A stretch of DNA of 64,000 nt from positions 27,817 to 91,816 of IMG/VR virus record IMGVR_UViG_3300027659_003120. One strand, written 5' to 3'. This stretch comes from a virus. Positions within the stretch are counted from its first letter, which is position 1. Each line of letters begins with the position of its first letter. Made by a program: the position numbers and the translations under genes. The notes under the pieces are model-generated. The model was given only the letters and a program-made list of their open reading frames with translations. It made no database searches and was not told where the DNA came from. Shown here piece after piece: positions 25,657-34,209 of the stretch.

Positions 25657-27936
25657 ATGGAATTCACTCAAGAATCTAAGACTCAACTAGCCAAACTGAT
25701 GGCTACCGAGAATGTTACTGTAGAACACCGTAAGGTGCAAACTGCAACATTCAACCTAACTACCCGAATACTTACTCTTCCTATATGGAAAGATATGTCT
25801 GGTGATATGTATGACTTGCTGACAGGTCATGAAGTTGGTCACGCACTAGAAACACCAGAAGAAGGTTGGCATAATGCTTTAACTGGAACAGGGAAATTCA
25901 ATAAAAATTACAAAAACTTCTTGAATGTTGTAGAAGATTCTCGCATTGAAAAGAAAATGAAACGGCGTTTTCCTGGATTAAAACCAGCATTCATTCGTGC
26001 GTATAAACAATTAATAGAACAAGATTTTTTTGGCATTAAGAATTATGATATTAATGGATTGTCTTTTATTGACAGGCTGAACCTCTATACTAAAGCAGGA
26101 GTTTCATTAGGTATTAATTTTACTGATATAGAATTAAATTTGTTATCTGGCGTAGAAGCCTGTGAAACCTGGAATGATGTTCTAGAAATTACTGAATCTA
26201 TTTACGAATATTCTAAGGATGAACAACAACAAAATCAAAAAGAAAAATATTACACATTGCAAAACACCGATTTTGATGAATCCGATGAAGATTCAGACTC
26301 TGATTTTAAAGATGATTATGTTGAAACAGATGAGGATTTGGACGACAATAATGAATCTGAAGAAGATGGTGTAGATGAAGACGAATCGGAAGAAGATTCA
26401 TCAGACAATTATAATGAATTTTTACGGGAAAAAGAATCAAAATCCACAACAAGTGAAAATTTTGTACCGTCATGCGAAACTGATGAGTTCTTTAGAAAAA
26501 ACGAAGCCAAATTACTTTCTGAAAAATCTAAAGAATATGTTTATTTAAATATTCCTACTCCTAATTTATCTGAGATTATTACACCACATAAAATAGTACA
26601 TGATTTAATGCAAAAGTTTTGGAAAGACTATTATCATTTTAGACCATTATCTAATAGTTTTGGTATTATGCAAGATAAACTATTGAAGGAATTTAAAAGC
26701 AAAAACGAACAATATGTGTCTCTACTTGCAAAAGAATTTGAAATGCTTAAGGCTGCTAGAAAATTTGCTAAACAAAAAATTAGCGAAACTGGTGATATTG
26801 ATGTTAATCGTATTTGCCGATACAAAATTGATGATAACATTTTTAAAAAATCAACATATGTACCTAACGGAAAATCACATGGGTTAATATTATTATTGGA
26901 CCGTTCTGGTTCTATGTCTAGTAATTTACATGCATCTATTGAACAGGTTATGGTATTAGCTATGTTTTGCCGCAAAGTGAATATTCCTTTTGTATTTTAT
27001 GGTTTCGGCAATGAAGATAGTGGATTTGGGTATGACCACAATAGAAGCCCAGGTTCCTCTTTTTCTACTAATTCAAATGAAATACGAATGTCTAATGTTT
27101 ATCTAAGAGAATATTTAAATTCTCAAATGACTGCTACCGAATTTAATTGCGCCTTGAAAAACTTAATTACTTTATCTGAGGCATTCGGTTCAAACAAACG
27201 TGGATTAGCTATTCCTTGCCCAAGAAGTGAGCATTTATCTAATACTCCTATGACCGAAGCATTGGTTGCATTAAGACCAATTTTAATGCAATTTAAGAAA
27301 AAACACAATATTGATATAGTTAATACTGTTATTATGCATGACGGCGATGCAGATTCTATCCGTACTTATCATACAACTAACACCAATTCTAAAGGAGAAA
27401 AATATCAAACTTATGCTCAATTTAGTACGATTCGTGATAATATTGTATTGAGAGATAAAAATAATAAATTTGAAGATATACTCATTGAAGATAAACGAGA
27501 GTGTGAAATAAAAAAATCAATATTTAAATGGTATCGTAAAAGTACAGGCACTAAAATAATTGGTTTTTTTATTGCGGGAACTGGTAGTAGTTTGCGTAAT
27601 GGAATACAAAATCGTTATTATGATGCTGATGGTAAAAGTTTTGCAGAACATAGATGGGTTGCAAATGATATGACTGCTTATGCTAAAACTAAAGAAAAAG
27701 TTAGAGAGTTGGCATCAAGAGTTAGAGTGGAAAAATTTCTAGAATCTAATAATGAAGGATATAATAAGTTTTTCATTATACCTGGCGGAGAAGATTTGCT
27801 TGTTGAAAATGAATCTCTTCAAATAACTGGTACAGTAACAGCAAGTAAGTTAAAAAGTGCATTCATTAAAATGAATAAAAGAAGACAAATCAGTAGAGTT
27901 TTGGTCAATAGATTTATAAAAGAAATTGCCGTATGA
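25657..27936 (+). CDS. CobT-like protein: HExxH metallopeptidase-like domain plus VWA domain
   Basis: A 759-residue protein. Near the start is a zincin motif HEVGH (H58, E59, H62) followed by VVEDSRIEKKMKRR, whose E93 is a likely third ligand. Residues 200-260 are an Asp/Glu/Ser-rich linker. From about residue 405 a von Willebrand A domain begins, with an intact MIDAS DRSGS at 415-419. VWA proteins paired with MoxR/CobS-type ATPases act in metal insertion or protein remodelling; the next gene is such an ATPase. Cyanophage homologues have been annotated as CobT or peptidase. Substrate unknown. Confidence 0.8.
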   Translation: MEFTQESKTQLAKLMATENVTVEHRKVQTATFNLTTRILTLPIWKDMSGDMYDLLTGHEVGHALETPEEGWHNALTGTGKFNKNYKNFLNVVEDSRIEKKMKRRFPGLKPAFIRAYKQLIEQDFFGIKNYDINGLSFIDRLNLYTKAGVSLGINFTDIELNLLSGVEACETWNDVLEITESIYEYSKDEQQQNQKEKYYTLQNTDFDESDEDSDSDFKDDYVETDEDLDDNNESEEDGVDEDESEEDSSDNYNEFLREKESKSTTSENFVPSCETDEFFRKNEAKLLSEKSKEYVYLNIPTPNLSEIITPHKIVHDLMQKFWKDYYHFRPLSNSFGIMQDKLLKEFKSKNEQYVSLLAKEFEMLKAARKFAKQKISETGDIDVNRICRYKIDDNIFKKSTYVPNGKSHGLILLLDRSGSMSSNLHASIEQVMVLAMFCRKVNIPFVFYGFGNEDSGFGYDHNRSPGSSFSTNSNEIRMSNVYLREYLNSQMTATEFNCALKNLITLSEAFGSNKRGLAIPCPRSEHLSNTPMTEALVALRPILMQFKKKHNIDIVNTVIMHDGDADSIRTYHTTNTNSKGEKYQTYAQFSTIRDNIVLRDKNNKFEDILIEDKRECEIKKSIFKWYRKSTGTKIIGFFIAGTGSSLRNGIQNRYYDADGKSFAEHRWVANDMTAYAKTKEKVRELASRVRVEKFLESNNEGYNKFFIIPGGEDLLVENESLQITGTVTASKLKSAFIKMNKRRQISRVLVNRFIKEIAV

Positions 27937-27970
27937 ACTTTTAATATGTTGTATATTTACAACAATATAC

Positions 27971-27999
27971 TTGACAGAATAATTTTTCCGTGTTATAAT
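27971..27999 (+). promoter_or_regulatory. Consensus sigma70 promoter upstream of the CobS-like ATPase gene
   Basis: TTGACA, 17-nt spacer, TATAAT preceded by GTGT; a perfect hexamer pair in the gap between the CobT-like and CobS-like genes, so the two can also be expressed separately. Confidence 0.82.
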
Positions 28000-28032
28000 G
28001 ATATATTGATTAGTTGAAAAGGAATTTAAATT

Positions 28033-29187
28033 ATGCGTACTCCAAATATTACTTCTCGCCAAAAATTTATTACTCTTGCATTGTCAACTGGTAAGAATAC
28101 TCTTACCCGACAAGAAATTAAATTTATTTGTGATGAAAATAAATTAGGATATCCTCAATGGTTTTTGAATGATACTGCTTACCGAAAATCTCGTGGTGTT
28201 TATTCCGTAAGTAATTTACAGAATACTTCCCAAACAGTCAATCTATCTGCTCAAGTTATACCTATGAAAAAAGTAGAAAGTGAACCTATTATTAAAAATA
28301 AGATTTCTAATATTACTACAGATTTAGAAATTGGTGATTTGATTCCTAAAGTGTATAAGAATTATGTTCCTTTTGGAAATTTTGAAGACTTGTTATCTGT
28401 TGTTCAGAGTAAACAATTTTTTCCAATTTTTATTACTGGTCAATCTGGTAATGGAAAAACAATGTCGGTTGAACAAGCTTGCGCTAAAGCACAAAGAAAA
28501 TTTGTATGTGTCAGCATGACGCCAGAAACCGATGAGGGCGACCTTTTAGGTAATTATGTTCTAATAAATGGACAAATGGAATGGCGTGATGGTCCTGTAA
28601 CTACAGCGGCTCGTCAGGGTGCGGTATTGTGTATTGACGAAATTGATTACGGCGCACAAAATCTATCTTGTTTGCAAAGAATTTTAGAAGGCAAACCTTT
28701 TCTGCTAAAGAAAAAAGGTGAATTGATTTATCCTGAGAATGGTTTTACTGTTGTTGCTACAGCAAACACAAAGGGTAAAGGTTCTGAAGATGGGCGATAT
28801 ATGTTTACTAATGTATTGAATGAGGCTTTCCTAGAACGATTTTTGAATACATATGAGCAAGAATTTCCTCCTGTAGCAATTGAGAAAAGAATTATCAAAA
28901 AAGAATTGACTTCGGTTGGGCGCACCGACGATTCTTTTGCTGACAAACTAGTTGTTTGGGCTGATGTAATACGAAAAACATTCCTTGAAGGTGGTATTGA
29001 CGAAATCATTTCTACCCGTAGACTTGTGCATATTTGTAAAACATATGGTGTATATGGTGATAAAATGAAATCTATTTCATTATGTCTAAATCGTTTTGAT
29101 ATGGATACCAAATTGTCTTTCCTAGATTTATATTCAAAACTAGAGAATCCAACAGTTGAACCAATTATGCCAATAATGCAAGAATAA
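28033..29187 (+). CDS. CobS/MoxR-like AAA+ ATPase
   Basis: A 384-residue AAA+ protein: Walker A GQSGNGKT (136-143), MTPETDEGDLLG loop, Walker B VLCIDEID (198-205), sensor-1-type VVATANTKGKG and an arginine-rich end typical of the MoxR/CobS branch. The first 60 residues look like a small helical DNA- or protein-binding domain (LTRQEIKFICDENKLGYPQW). Far T4-like phages carry this 'cobS' gene. With no cobaltochelatase large subunit (CobN) in view, a remodelling role with the adjacent VWA protein is more likely than cobalamin synthesis. Confidence 0.85.
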   Translation: MRTPNITSRQKFITLALSTGKNTLTRQEIKFICDENKLGYPQWFLNDTAYRKSRGVYSVSNLQNTSQTVNLSAQVIPMKKVESEPIIKNKISNITTDLEIGDLIPKVYKNYVPFGNFEDLLSVVQSKQFFPIFITGQSGNGKTMSVEQACAKAQRKFVCVSMTPETDEGDLLGNYVLINGQMEWRDGPVTTAARQGAVLCIDEIDYGAQNLSCLQRILEGKPFLLKKKGELIYPENGFTVVATANTKGKGSEDGRYMFTNVLNEAFLERFLNTYEQEFPPVAIEKRIIKKELTSVGRTDDSFADKLVVWADVIRKTFLEGGIDEIISTRRLVHICKTYGVYGDKMKSISLCLNRFDMDTKLSFLDLYSKLENPTVEPIMPIMQE

Positions 29188-29211
29188 TTTAATCATTTAC
29201 CATAAAAAGTA

Positions 29212-29240
29212 TTGACATATGTTTGTTTTTTTGCTATAAT
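29212..29240 (+). promoter_or_regulatory. Consensus sigma70 promoter upstream of small HTH gene
   Basis: TTGACA, 17-nt spacer, TATAAT; followed by a leader of roughly 57 nt containing a hairpin. Confidence 0.82.
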
Positions 29241-29247
29241 GATGAAT

Positions 29248-29270
29248 CTTGAGAAACACCACCTCTCAAG
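29248..29270 (+). promoter_or_regulatory. Leader hairpin upstream of small HTH gene
   Basis: Perfect 7-bp inverted repeat CTTGAGA / TCTCAAG with a 9-nt loop lying at the predicted RNA start. As DNA it could be an operator for a dimeric regulator; as RNA it could be a 5' stabilising hairpin. A T7 tract lies 22 nt further on, too far for a standard terminator. Confidence 0.45.
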
Positions 29271-29304
29271 TGTCTTCTAAAGTGTGGTTTTTTTATGGAT
29301 TTTT

Positions 29305-29586
29305 ATGTCTAAATTGAATGTTAAAGAAAAAATGCTTGCTGTTTTGAGCAAGTCTGAAGGTTACAATACCTTCACTGTGTCTCAAGCACAAGCCCGTTTC
29401 GGTATCACAAATGTGGCCGCACGGATTAATGAGTTGCGGGATGAAGGTAATGCTATTTACACCAACAGAAAAACTCTTTCTAATGGTCGCAAAATTTCTT
29501 TCTATCGCCTCGGTACTCCTACAAAGAGTATGGTTGCAGAAGGAATTAAATCCCTGCGTTCTAAAGGTCAGAACATTTTTGCCTAA
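29305..29586 (+). CDS. Small winged-helix/HTH protein
   Basis: A 93-residue basic protein: LNVKEKMLAVLSKSEGYNTF then a helix-turn-helix-like TVSQAQARFGITNVAARINE and a wing-like RKISFYRLG. It resembles small HTH proteins common in T4-like cyanophages and could bind DNA as a regulator. ATG 29305 (MSKLNVKEK) is preferred over the in-frame ATG 21 nt upstream, which would add hydrophobic MVFLWIF. It has its own promoter and terminator, so it is a single-gene unit. Confidence 0.72.
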   Translation: MSKLNVKEKMLAVLSKSEGYNTFTVSQAQARFGITNVAARINELRDEGNAIYTNRKTLSNGRKISFYRLGTPTKSMVAEGIKSLRSKGQNIFA

Positions 29587-29604
29587 TTTTTAGGTAACTT
29601 TTGT

Positions 29605-29643
29605 ATAAGTTGTGATATATAATAGTATCACAACTTATTTTTT
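29605..29643 (+). terminator. Rho-independent terminator with TATAAT in its loop
   Basis: Perfect 13-bp inverted repeat ATAAGTTGTGATA / TATCACAACTTAT, 8-nt loop TATAATAG, then six T. The stem is AT-rich but long. The loop carries a -10-like hexamer; no good -35 lies 17 nt upstream, so I call it a terminator. Confidence 0.75.
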
Positions 29644-29654
29644 ATGGATTAATT

Positions 29655-30470
29655 ATGGAAATAAAAATAAAATCGGAAGATATGAAGAAGAATAAACTCT
29701 TTGTGGCTACACCAATGTATGGTGGTATGGCACATGGAATGTATATGAAATCTTCTTTAGACCTTCAAGGAATAATGTCTAAGTATGGAGTGGAAACTAG
29801 ATTCTCATTTCTATTTAATGAATCATTAATAACAAGAGCAAGAAATTATTTAGTAGATGAATTTCTGCGTTCAGAATGTACTCATTTACTATTCATAGAT
29901 TCGGATATACATTACAACCCAGAAGATGTGGTTGCACTTTTGGCATTAGATAAAGATGTTATTGGTGGACCTTATCCTAAAAAATCTATCAACTGGAACA
30001 ATGTGGCACTCGGAGCCCGTAATCATCCAAATATGGCTCCACATGAATTAGAAGGTCTCGTTGGCGATTATGTATTTAATGTTGTTAAAGGCACTCAACA
30101 ATTCACAGTGACTGAGCCTCTTGAAGTGATGGAAATTGGCACAGGCTATATGATGATTAAACGTAGTGTTTTTTCTGTTATGGAAACTGCATATCCACAA
30201 TTGAGGTACAAACCAGACCATGTCGGTCAAGCACATTTTGATGGCAGTCGTTATATCCATGCATATTTTGATACGATTATTGACACATTAGATAGTGCAA
30301 CTGGCGGTGGCTCTGACCGGTATCTTTCAGAGGATTATATGTTCTGTCAATTGTGGCGCAAAACTGGTGGGTCTATTTTTCTATGCCCATGGATGAAAAC
30401 ACAACATATTGGCACATATCCATTTTCTGGCAATCTTTCTAAAATTGCAGAGTTAACTGGTAAATTGTAA
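29655..30470 (+). CDS. GT-A type glycosyltransferase-like protein
   Basis: A 271-residue protein: LFVATPMYGGMAHGMYMKS start, RARNYLVDEFLRSECTHLLF and the DxD motif in FIDSDIHYNPEDV (about residues 87-89), followed by GGPYPKKSINW. This is a glycosyltransferase family frequent in far T4-like phages, with unknown acceptor. It is set apart from the large glycan cassette and lies among replication genes. The start ATG follows the terminator closely with no strong Shine-Dalgarno. Confidence 0.72.
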   Translation: MEIKIKSEDMKKNKLFVATPMYGGMAHGMYMKSSLDLQGIMSKYGVETRFSFLFNESLITRARNYLVDEFLRSECTHLLFIDSDIHYNPEDVVALLALDKDVIGGPYPKKSINWNNVALGARNHPNMAPHELEGLVGDYVFNVVKGTQQFTVTEPLEVMEIGTGYMMIKRSVFSVMETAYPQLRYKPDHVGQAHFDGSRYIHAYFDTIIDTLDSATGGGSDRYLSEDYMFCQLWRKTGGSIFLCPWMKTQHIGTYPFSGNLSKIAELTGKL

Positions 30471-30803
30471 ATGAACTTGGTTAAAATGTCTCAAAATTCT
30501 TCCACTGGTGGTCGTAAATTTGACGGCGATAAATTAGAATATGGATTAATTCCTCCATTAGCCCTGCAGGAAATGGTAAGAGTTTTAACTTTTGGATGCA
30601 AAAAATATGAAAGAGATAATTGGAAAAAAGTTCCTGAATCTAAACGAAGATATTTTGATGCATTAGAACGACACCTCTGGGCATGGAAAATGGGTGAACA
30701 ACTAGACCCAGAATCTGGTATGCATCACCTAGCACATGCTATGTGTTGTTTATCATTTTTATTTGAGCATGATGTTAAGTATTCTCTTGACAAAGCTGAA
30801 TAA
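30471..30803 (+). CDS. dATP/dGTP diphosphohydrolase-like protein (DUF5664-type)
   Basis: A 110-residue protein with the pattern RKFDGDKLEYGLIPPLAL, LTFGCKKYERDNWKK, RRYFDALERHLWAW and MHHLAHAMCCLSF typical of the small all-alpha family named dATP/dGTP diphosphohydrolase N-terminal domain; conserved E and H/D residues suit metal binding. It may hydrolyse dNTPs and shift nucleotide pools toward the phage. ATG 30471 lies directly at the preceding stop; an internal ATG at 30486 (MSQNSSTGG) is an alternative start. Confidence 0.75.
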   Translation: MNLVKMSQNSSTGGRKFDGDKLEYGLIPPLALQEMVRVLTFGCKKYERDNWKKVPESKRRYFDALERHLWAWKMGEQLDPESGMHHLAHAMCCLSFLFEHDVKYSLDKAE

Positions 30804-30815
30804 ATGTTGTATAAT
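30787..30815 (+). promoter_or_regulatory. Consensus sigma70 promoter upstream of gene 45
   Basis: TTGACA, 17-nt spacer, TATAAT. The -35 lies inside the end of the preceding gene; the -10 ends 20 nt before the sliding clamp ATG. Confidence 0.8.
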
Positions 30816-30835
30816 TAAATTTTTGAAAGTATATT

Positions 30836-31519
30836 ATGAAATTGTCTAAAGACACACTAACGGTATTAAAAAACTTTGCGACTATCAATGATGGCATTAT
30901 GTTTCGCAAAGGTAGTGTATTGCGTACTTGTGATGCACAAAAGCAAGTATTGGCTGAAACTACAATCGCAGAAACGATTGATGAAGATTTTGGTATCTAT
31001 GACTTGAATAAATTTCTTGCAGTTCTAGGATTGCATGAAGATAATTCACAACTTCAAATTGATATGGCAACTAAATCGGCTATCATCAATGACACCACTG
31101 GTCGTAGTAAAATCACATATCGTATTTGTGATTCAGTTATGATTAAAAATGTATTAGACAAATCTGTTAAGATGCCAGAACCAGAGGTAACTTTCACACT
31201 GAAACAAGAAGACCTTGAATTTATTTTGCGTTCTGCATCTATTCTTGCTACTCCTCACATTGCAGTAACGTCTGATGGAAATAAAGTTTTTGTATCTGCT
31301 CTTGATGACAAAAATACATCTACACATACCAATCAACTTGAGGTTGGAAATGGTAATCAAAAGAAATATAAAATGGTGTTCAAGACTGAGAACATGAAAA
31401 TGATTTCTGGTGTATATGAAGTTTCTATTTCATTTAAGGGTATTGCACATTTTAAAAATACTAAAAAACCATTACAGTATTGGATTGCTACAGAACTCGG
31501 CTCAACAAACGAAGGTTGA
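30836..31519 (+). CDS. 45: DNA polymerase sliding clamp gp45
   Basis: Clamp protein of 227 residues: MKLSKDTLTVLKNFATINDG start, IYDLNKFLAVLGLH, and a C-terminal beta domain ending PLQYWIATE, as in T4 gp45. The trimeric ring tethers gp43 and also acts as coactivator of gp55 late transcription. It is followed by the clamp loader genes. Confidence 0.92.
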   Translation: MKLSKDTLTVLKNFATINDGIMFRKGSVLRTCDAQKQVLAETTIAETIDEDFGIYDLNKFLAVLGLHEDNSQLQIDMATKSAIINDTTGRSKITYRICDSVMIKNVLDKSVKMPEPEVTFTLKQEDLEFILRSASILATPHIAVTSDGNKVFVSALDDKNTSTHTNQLEVGNGNQKKYKMVFKTENMKMISGVYEVSISFKGIAHFKNTKKPLQYWIATELGSTNEG

Positions 31520-31548
31520 TTTTTTGATTTTTTTATTATGGAGTTTTT

Positions 31549-32481
31549 ATGCAACATTTATTGTGGACAGAATCACATCGTCCAAAAACAATTGAGGAGT
31601 GTATTTTACCTGAACGATTGAAAAAGCCGTTTCAGGAATATGTTAATACAAAGAAGATTCCACACTTGCTATTATCCGGTGGTGCAGGTGTAGGAAAAAC
31701 AACAGTTGCGAAAGCAATGTGTAATCAGATTGATGCAGATTACATTATGATTAATGGTTCCGATGAATCGGGCATTGATGTTTTTCGTACTAAGATTAAG
31801 GACTTTGCATCGTCAATGTCCTTCACTGGCGGGCGTAAGGTTATTATCATTGATGAGGCTGATTATTTAAATCCAAACTCAACACAACCTGCATTGCGTA
31901 ATGCAATGGAAGAGTTTGCATCAAACTGTTCTTTTATTTTTACTTGCAATTTTAAAAATCGTATCATTGACCCATTACATAGCCGCTGTGCTGTGGTTGA
32001 CTTTACTCTGAGAAATGAAGACAAGACAAAAATGGCGACTCAGTTTTTCAAGCGAATTCAATTAATATTACAAAGTGAAAAAGTTGAGTATGAAGATATG
32101 GTAATCGCTGAATTAATCAAAAAACATTTTCCCGACTTTCGGCGAATACTAAATGAGTTACAACGATACTCACAATTTGGTAAGATTGATGTGGGCATTC
32201 TTACTCACATAGGTGAAGTATCAATTGCAGAAATCATTAAGCACCTAAAGAACAAAGATTTTGGTGCAATTCGTAAGTGGGTTGCTACTGCTGATTTTGA
32301 TGCAGCAACCCTATATCGTAAACTATATGACAACCTTTATGATGTATTACAACCTCAGAGCATACCTCAAGCAGTTATCATTCTAGCAGATTATCAGTAT
32401 AAGCAAGCATTTGTTGCCGATGTTGAAATCAATACTGTCGCATGTCTAACAGAAATTATGGTAAGTGTAGAGTTCAAATGA
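31549..32481 (+). CDS. 44: Clamp loader ATPase subunit gp44
   Basis: AAA+ clamp loader of 310 residues: LWTESHRPKTIEECILP start, Walker A GGAGVGKTT (44-52), Walker B VIIIDEADYL and the SRC sensor LHSRCAVVDF. Four gp44 and one gp62 load gp45. It overlaps the next small gene by ATGA. Confidence 0.94.
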   Translation: MQHLLWTESHRPKTIEECILPERLKKPFQEYVNTKKIPHLLLSGGAGVGKTTVAKAMCNQIDADYIMINGSDESGIDVFRTKIKDFASSMSFTGGRKVIIIDEADYLNPNSTQPALRNAMEEFASNCSFIFTCNFKNRIIDPLHSRCAVVDFTLRNEDKTKMATQFFKRIQLILQSEKVEYEDMVIAELIKKHFPDFRRILNELQRYSQFGKIDVGILTHIGEVSIAEIIKHLKNKDFGAIRKWVATADFDAATLYRKLYDNLYDVLQPQSIPQAVIILADYQYKQAFVADVEINTVACLTEIMVSVEFK

Positions 32482-32663
32482 AAGATTATGAAGTACATCC
32501 TATTGGAACATTTACTGAGATTAAATTCTCAAGGGCGTTAGTTGATGCAATTGAACAGATTACACAACAGTATGGAAATGGTATTGTGCCCAATTCTGTT
32601 TTCAATGCATACTGTAAATTAAAAACACATTATGATGTTCAACTTGAATCGGAAAATATATGA
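32478..32663 (+). CDS. Small conserved hypothetical protein
   Basis: A 61-residue protein (KDYEVHPIGTFTEIKFSRAL at the start) overlapping gene 44 and the GIY-YIG gene by ATGA at both ends, so it is probably translated. I prefer the ATG at 32478 to one 36 nt upstream inside gene 44. Function unknown. Confidence 0.55.
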   Translation: MKDYEVHPIGTFTEIKFSRALVDAIEQITQQYGNGIVPNSVFNAYCKLKTHYDVQLESENI

Positions 32664-33145
32664 TTAGAAATGTTTTTGGTGATTATCAAATCACGGGCAA
32701 AGATTATGCCATAATAATCTTGAGAGAATTAATATTATCACAGTTTATTTCAATAACACCTAATCTTAAAACAGATAAGGGTGTTAATAGTGATAGATAT
32801 ATTAATGTAGCAGGATTTTATTTTATATACAACAATGAAGAATTGGTTTATATCGGTTACACAAATCATAGTATTCATGGAAGAATTGGTAGATTTTTTG
32901 CAGGTGTTAGGGGCACCGAAAGGTATGATGAAAACCATCCCGCAGCCTATAAGTTTGTTGCAAAGTATGGATGTAAATGTGAAAACGTGTTTTTAAAAAT
33001 TATTCCTGTTGATTATAATTCATTATTGTCCGATATTACTATGACCGATATAGAAGATGAATTGATTCAATCTATGAAGCCCACATTAAATAATGAAATT
33101 TATAGAAATAGAGATGTGTTATCACATTCTTTTGAGTTGCAATGA
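32660..33145 (+). CDS. GIY-YIG nuclease domain protein
   Basis: A 161-residue protein with a GIY-YIG domain: GFYFIYNN (residues 52-59; F in place of I), VYIGYT (63-68), R75 in the following helix and a C-terminal E within IEDELIQSMKPTLNN. The family includes phage free-standing homing endonucleases and repair nucleases. No intron or second DNA-binding module is evident. The insertion between genes 44 and 62, normally adjacent, fits a homing-type invader now coupled by overlapping codons. Confidence 0.8.
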   Translation: MIRNVFGDYQITGKDYAIIILRELILSQFISITPNLKTDKGVNSDRYINVAGFYFIYNNEELVYIGYTNHSIHGRIGRFFAGVRGTERYDENHPAAYKFVAKYGCKCENVFLKIIPVDYNSLLSDITMTDIEDELIQSMKPTLNNEIYRNRDVLSHSFELQ

Positions 33146-33429
33146 ATAAATTATTAAAGCCAACATTTGATTGGATTCGTGATGATTTTAAATCTAACTC
33201 TTTTCGCTTTTGTATTGAGCTTTTGGCTTGGGCTATTAGCATCGGTTGCGCCATTACTATGGCAGCAACAGTCCCTAATCCGCCTCTGCTTATCTTGTAT
33301 CCTATTTGGATTACTGGTTGCGCTCTCTACGCTTGGGCTGCTTTTACTAGGAAATCCTTTGGCATGTTGGCTAACTATATGCTATTAGTTACGATTGATA
33401 GTGTAGGATTGATTAGAATGCTAACATGA
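33142..33429 (+). CDS. Small membrane protein
   Basis: A 95-residue protein with a short charged N-terminus and about three predicted membrane segments (FCIELLAWAISIGCAITMAA; LLILYPIWITGCALYAWAAF; FGMLANYMLLVTIDSVGL). It overlaps genes on both sides by ATGA and so belongs to the clamp-loader operon. Function unknown. Confidence 0.6.
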   Translation: MNKLLKPTFDWIRDDFKSNSFRFCIELLAWAISIGCAITMAATVPNPPLLILYPIWITGCALYAWAAFTRKSFGMLANYMLLVTIDSVGLIRMLT

Positions 33430-33812
33430 GTAATCCATTTGAATATGTAAATCAAATTCTGCAGGGTAAAAAGCAGTTAATTGTTGATGGTGCGACCGAG
33501 AAATTATATGAGCCATTTCTCGTAAATCGGGCGCTTTCCTACCACAAAGACTGTATTATGTATGCTAATGAGATGAATCGTAGGCATTTCATAGATAAAA
33601 AACTACAGAATGATTTTTTGATAAATACTATTAGGTCCTATAAAAGACCTTTCAATAAGTGGATTAAGGCTGAAAAAAGTGAAGATATAGCATGTATAAA
33701 GACCTATTTTGGTCTCTCGGATGCTAAAGCACGGGAAGCATTAAAACTCCTTAATGAAGAGCAAATCCTAGAATTAAAAGAAAAAACCGATATTGGCGGA
33801 TTAAGGAAATGA
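33426..33812 (+). CDS. 62: Clamp loader small subunit gp62
   Basis: The 128-residue protein matches gp62 in size and pattern: NPFEYVNQILQGKKQLI, YEPFLVNRALSYHKDC and NEMNRRHFIDKKLQND. It completes the gp44/62 loader. It is separated from gene 44 by three small genes, unlike T4. regA follows after 1 nt. Confidence 0.85.
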   Translation: MSNPFEYVNQILQGKKQLIVDGATEKLYEPFLVNRALSYHKDCIMYANEMNRRHFIDKKLQNDFLINTIRSYKRPFNKWIKAEKSEDIACIKTYFGLSDAKAREALKLLNEEQILELKEKTDIGGLRK

Positions 33813-33813
33813 A

Positions 33814-34209
33814 ATGGTTAATTTATCAACCTTTATTGAGGTGTCACTAAAAGAACAAGATGATTTCTTGAAAGTGCGGGAAACATTAACCAGAATTGGT
33901 GTGTCTTCTCGTAGAGAAAAGATTTTATATCAGTCGTGTCATATTTTACATAAAAGAGGCCAATATTATATTGTCCATTTCAAAGAGCTATTTGCTTTGG
34001 ATGGTAAAGACTCAAGTATAGTAGATAATGATATAGAAAGACGAAATGCCATAGCAAAGCTTTTAGAAGAATGGGAATTGGTAAAAATTGTTAATCCAGA
34101 AATTATGATAGATAAAATTGCACCAATACATCAAATTAAAATTATATCATTTCGTGAAAAAGACCAGTGGGAATTAGTAAGTAAGTATAACATCGGAAAA
34201 AAACTTTAA
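33814..34209 (+). CDS. regA: Translational repressor RegA
   Basis: The 131-residue protein has the RegA outline: FIEVSLKEQDDFLKVRETLT, RIGVSSRREKILYQSCHILH and RGQYYIVHFKELFALDGK. RegA binds start regions of early mRNAs, including clamp and loader genes, and lowers their translation. Gene order 62-regA is as in T4. Confidence 0.9.
   Translation: MVNLSTFIEVSLKEQDDFLKVRETLTRIGVSSRREKILYQSCHILHKRGQYYIVHFKELFALDGKDSSIVDNDIERRNAIAKLLEEWELVKIVNPEIMIDKIAPIHQIKIISFREKDQWELVSKYNIGKKL

Noticed and set aside
25657-29187. Cobalamin synthesis genes
   Set aside because: Only CobS/CobT-like parts are present; without CobN in view, a metabolic role is not supported.
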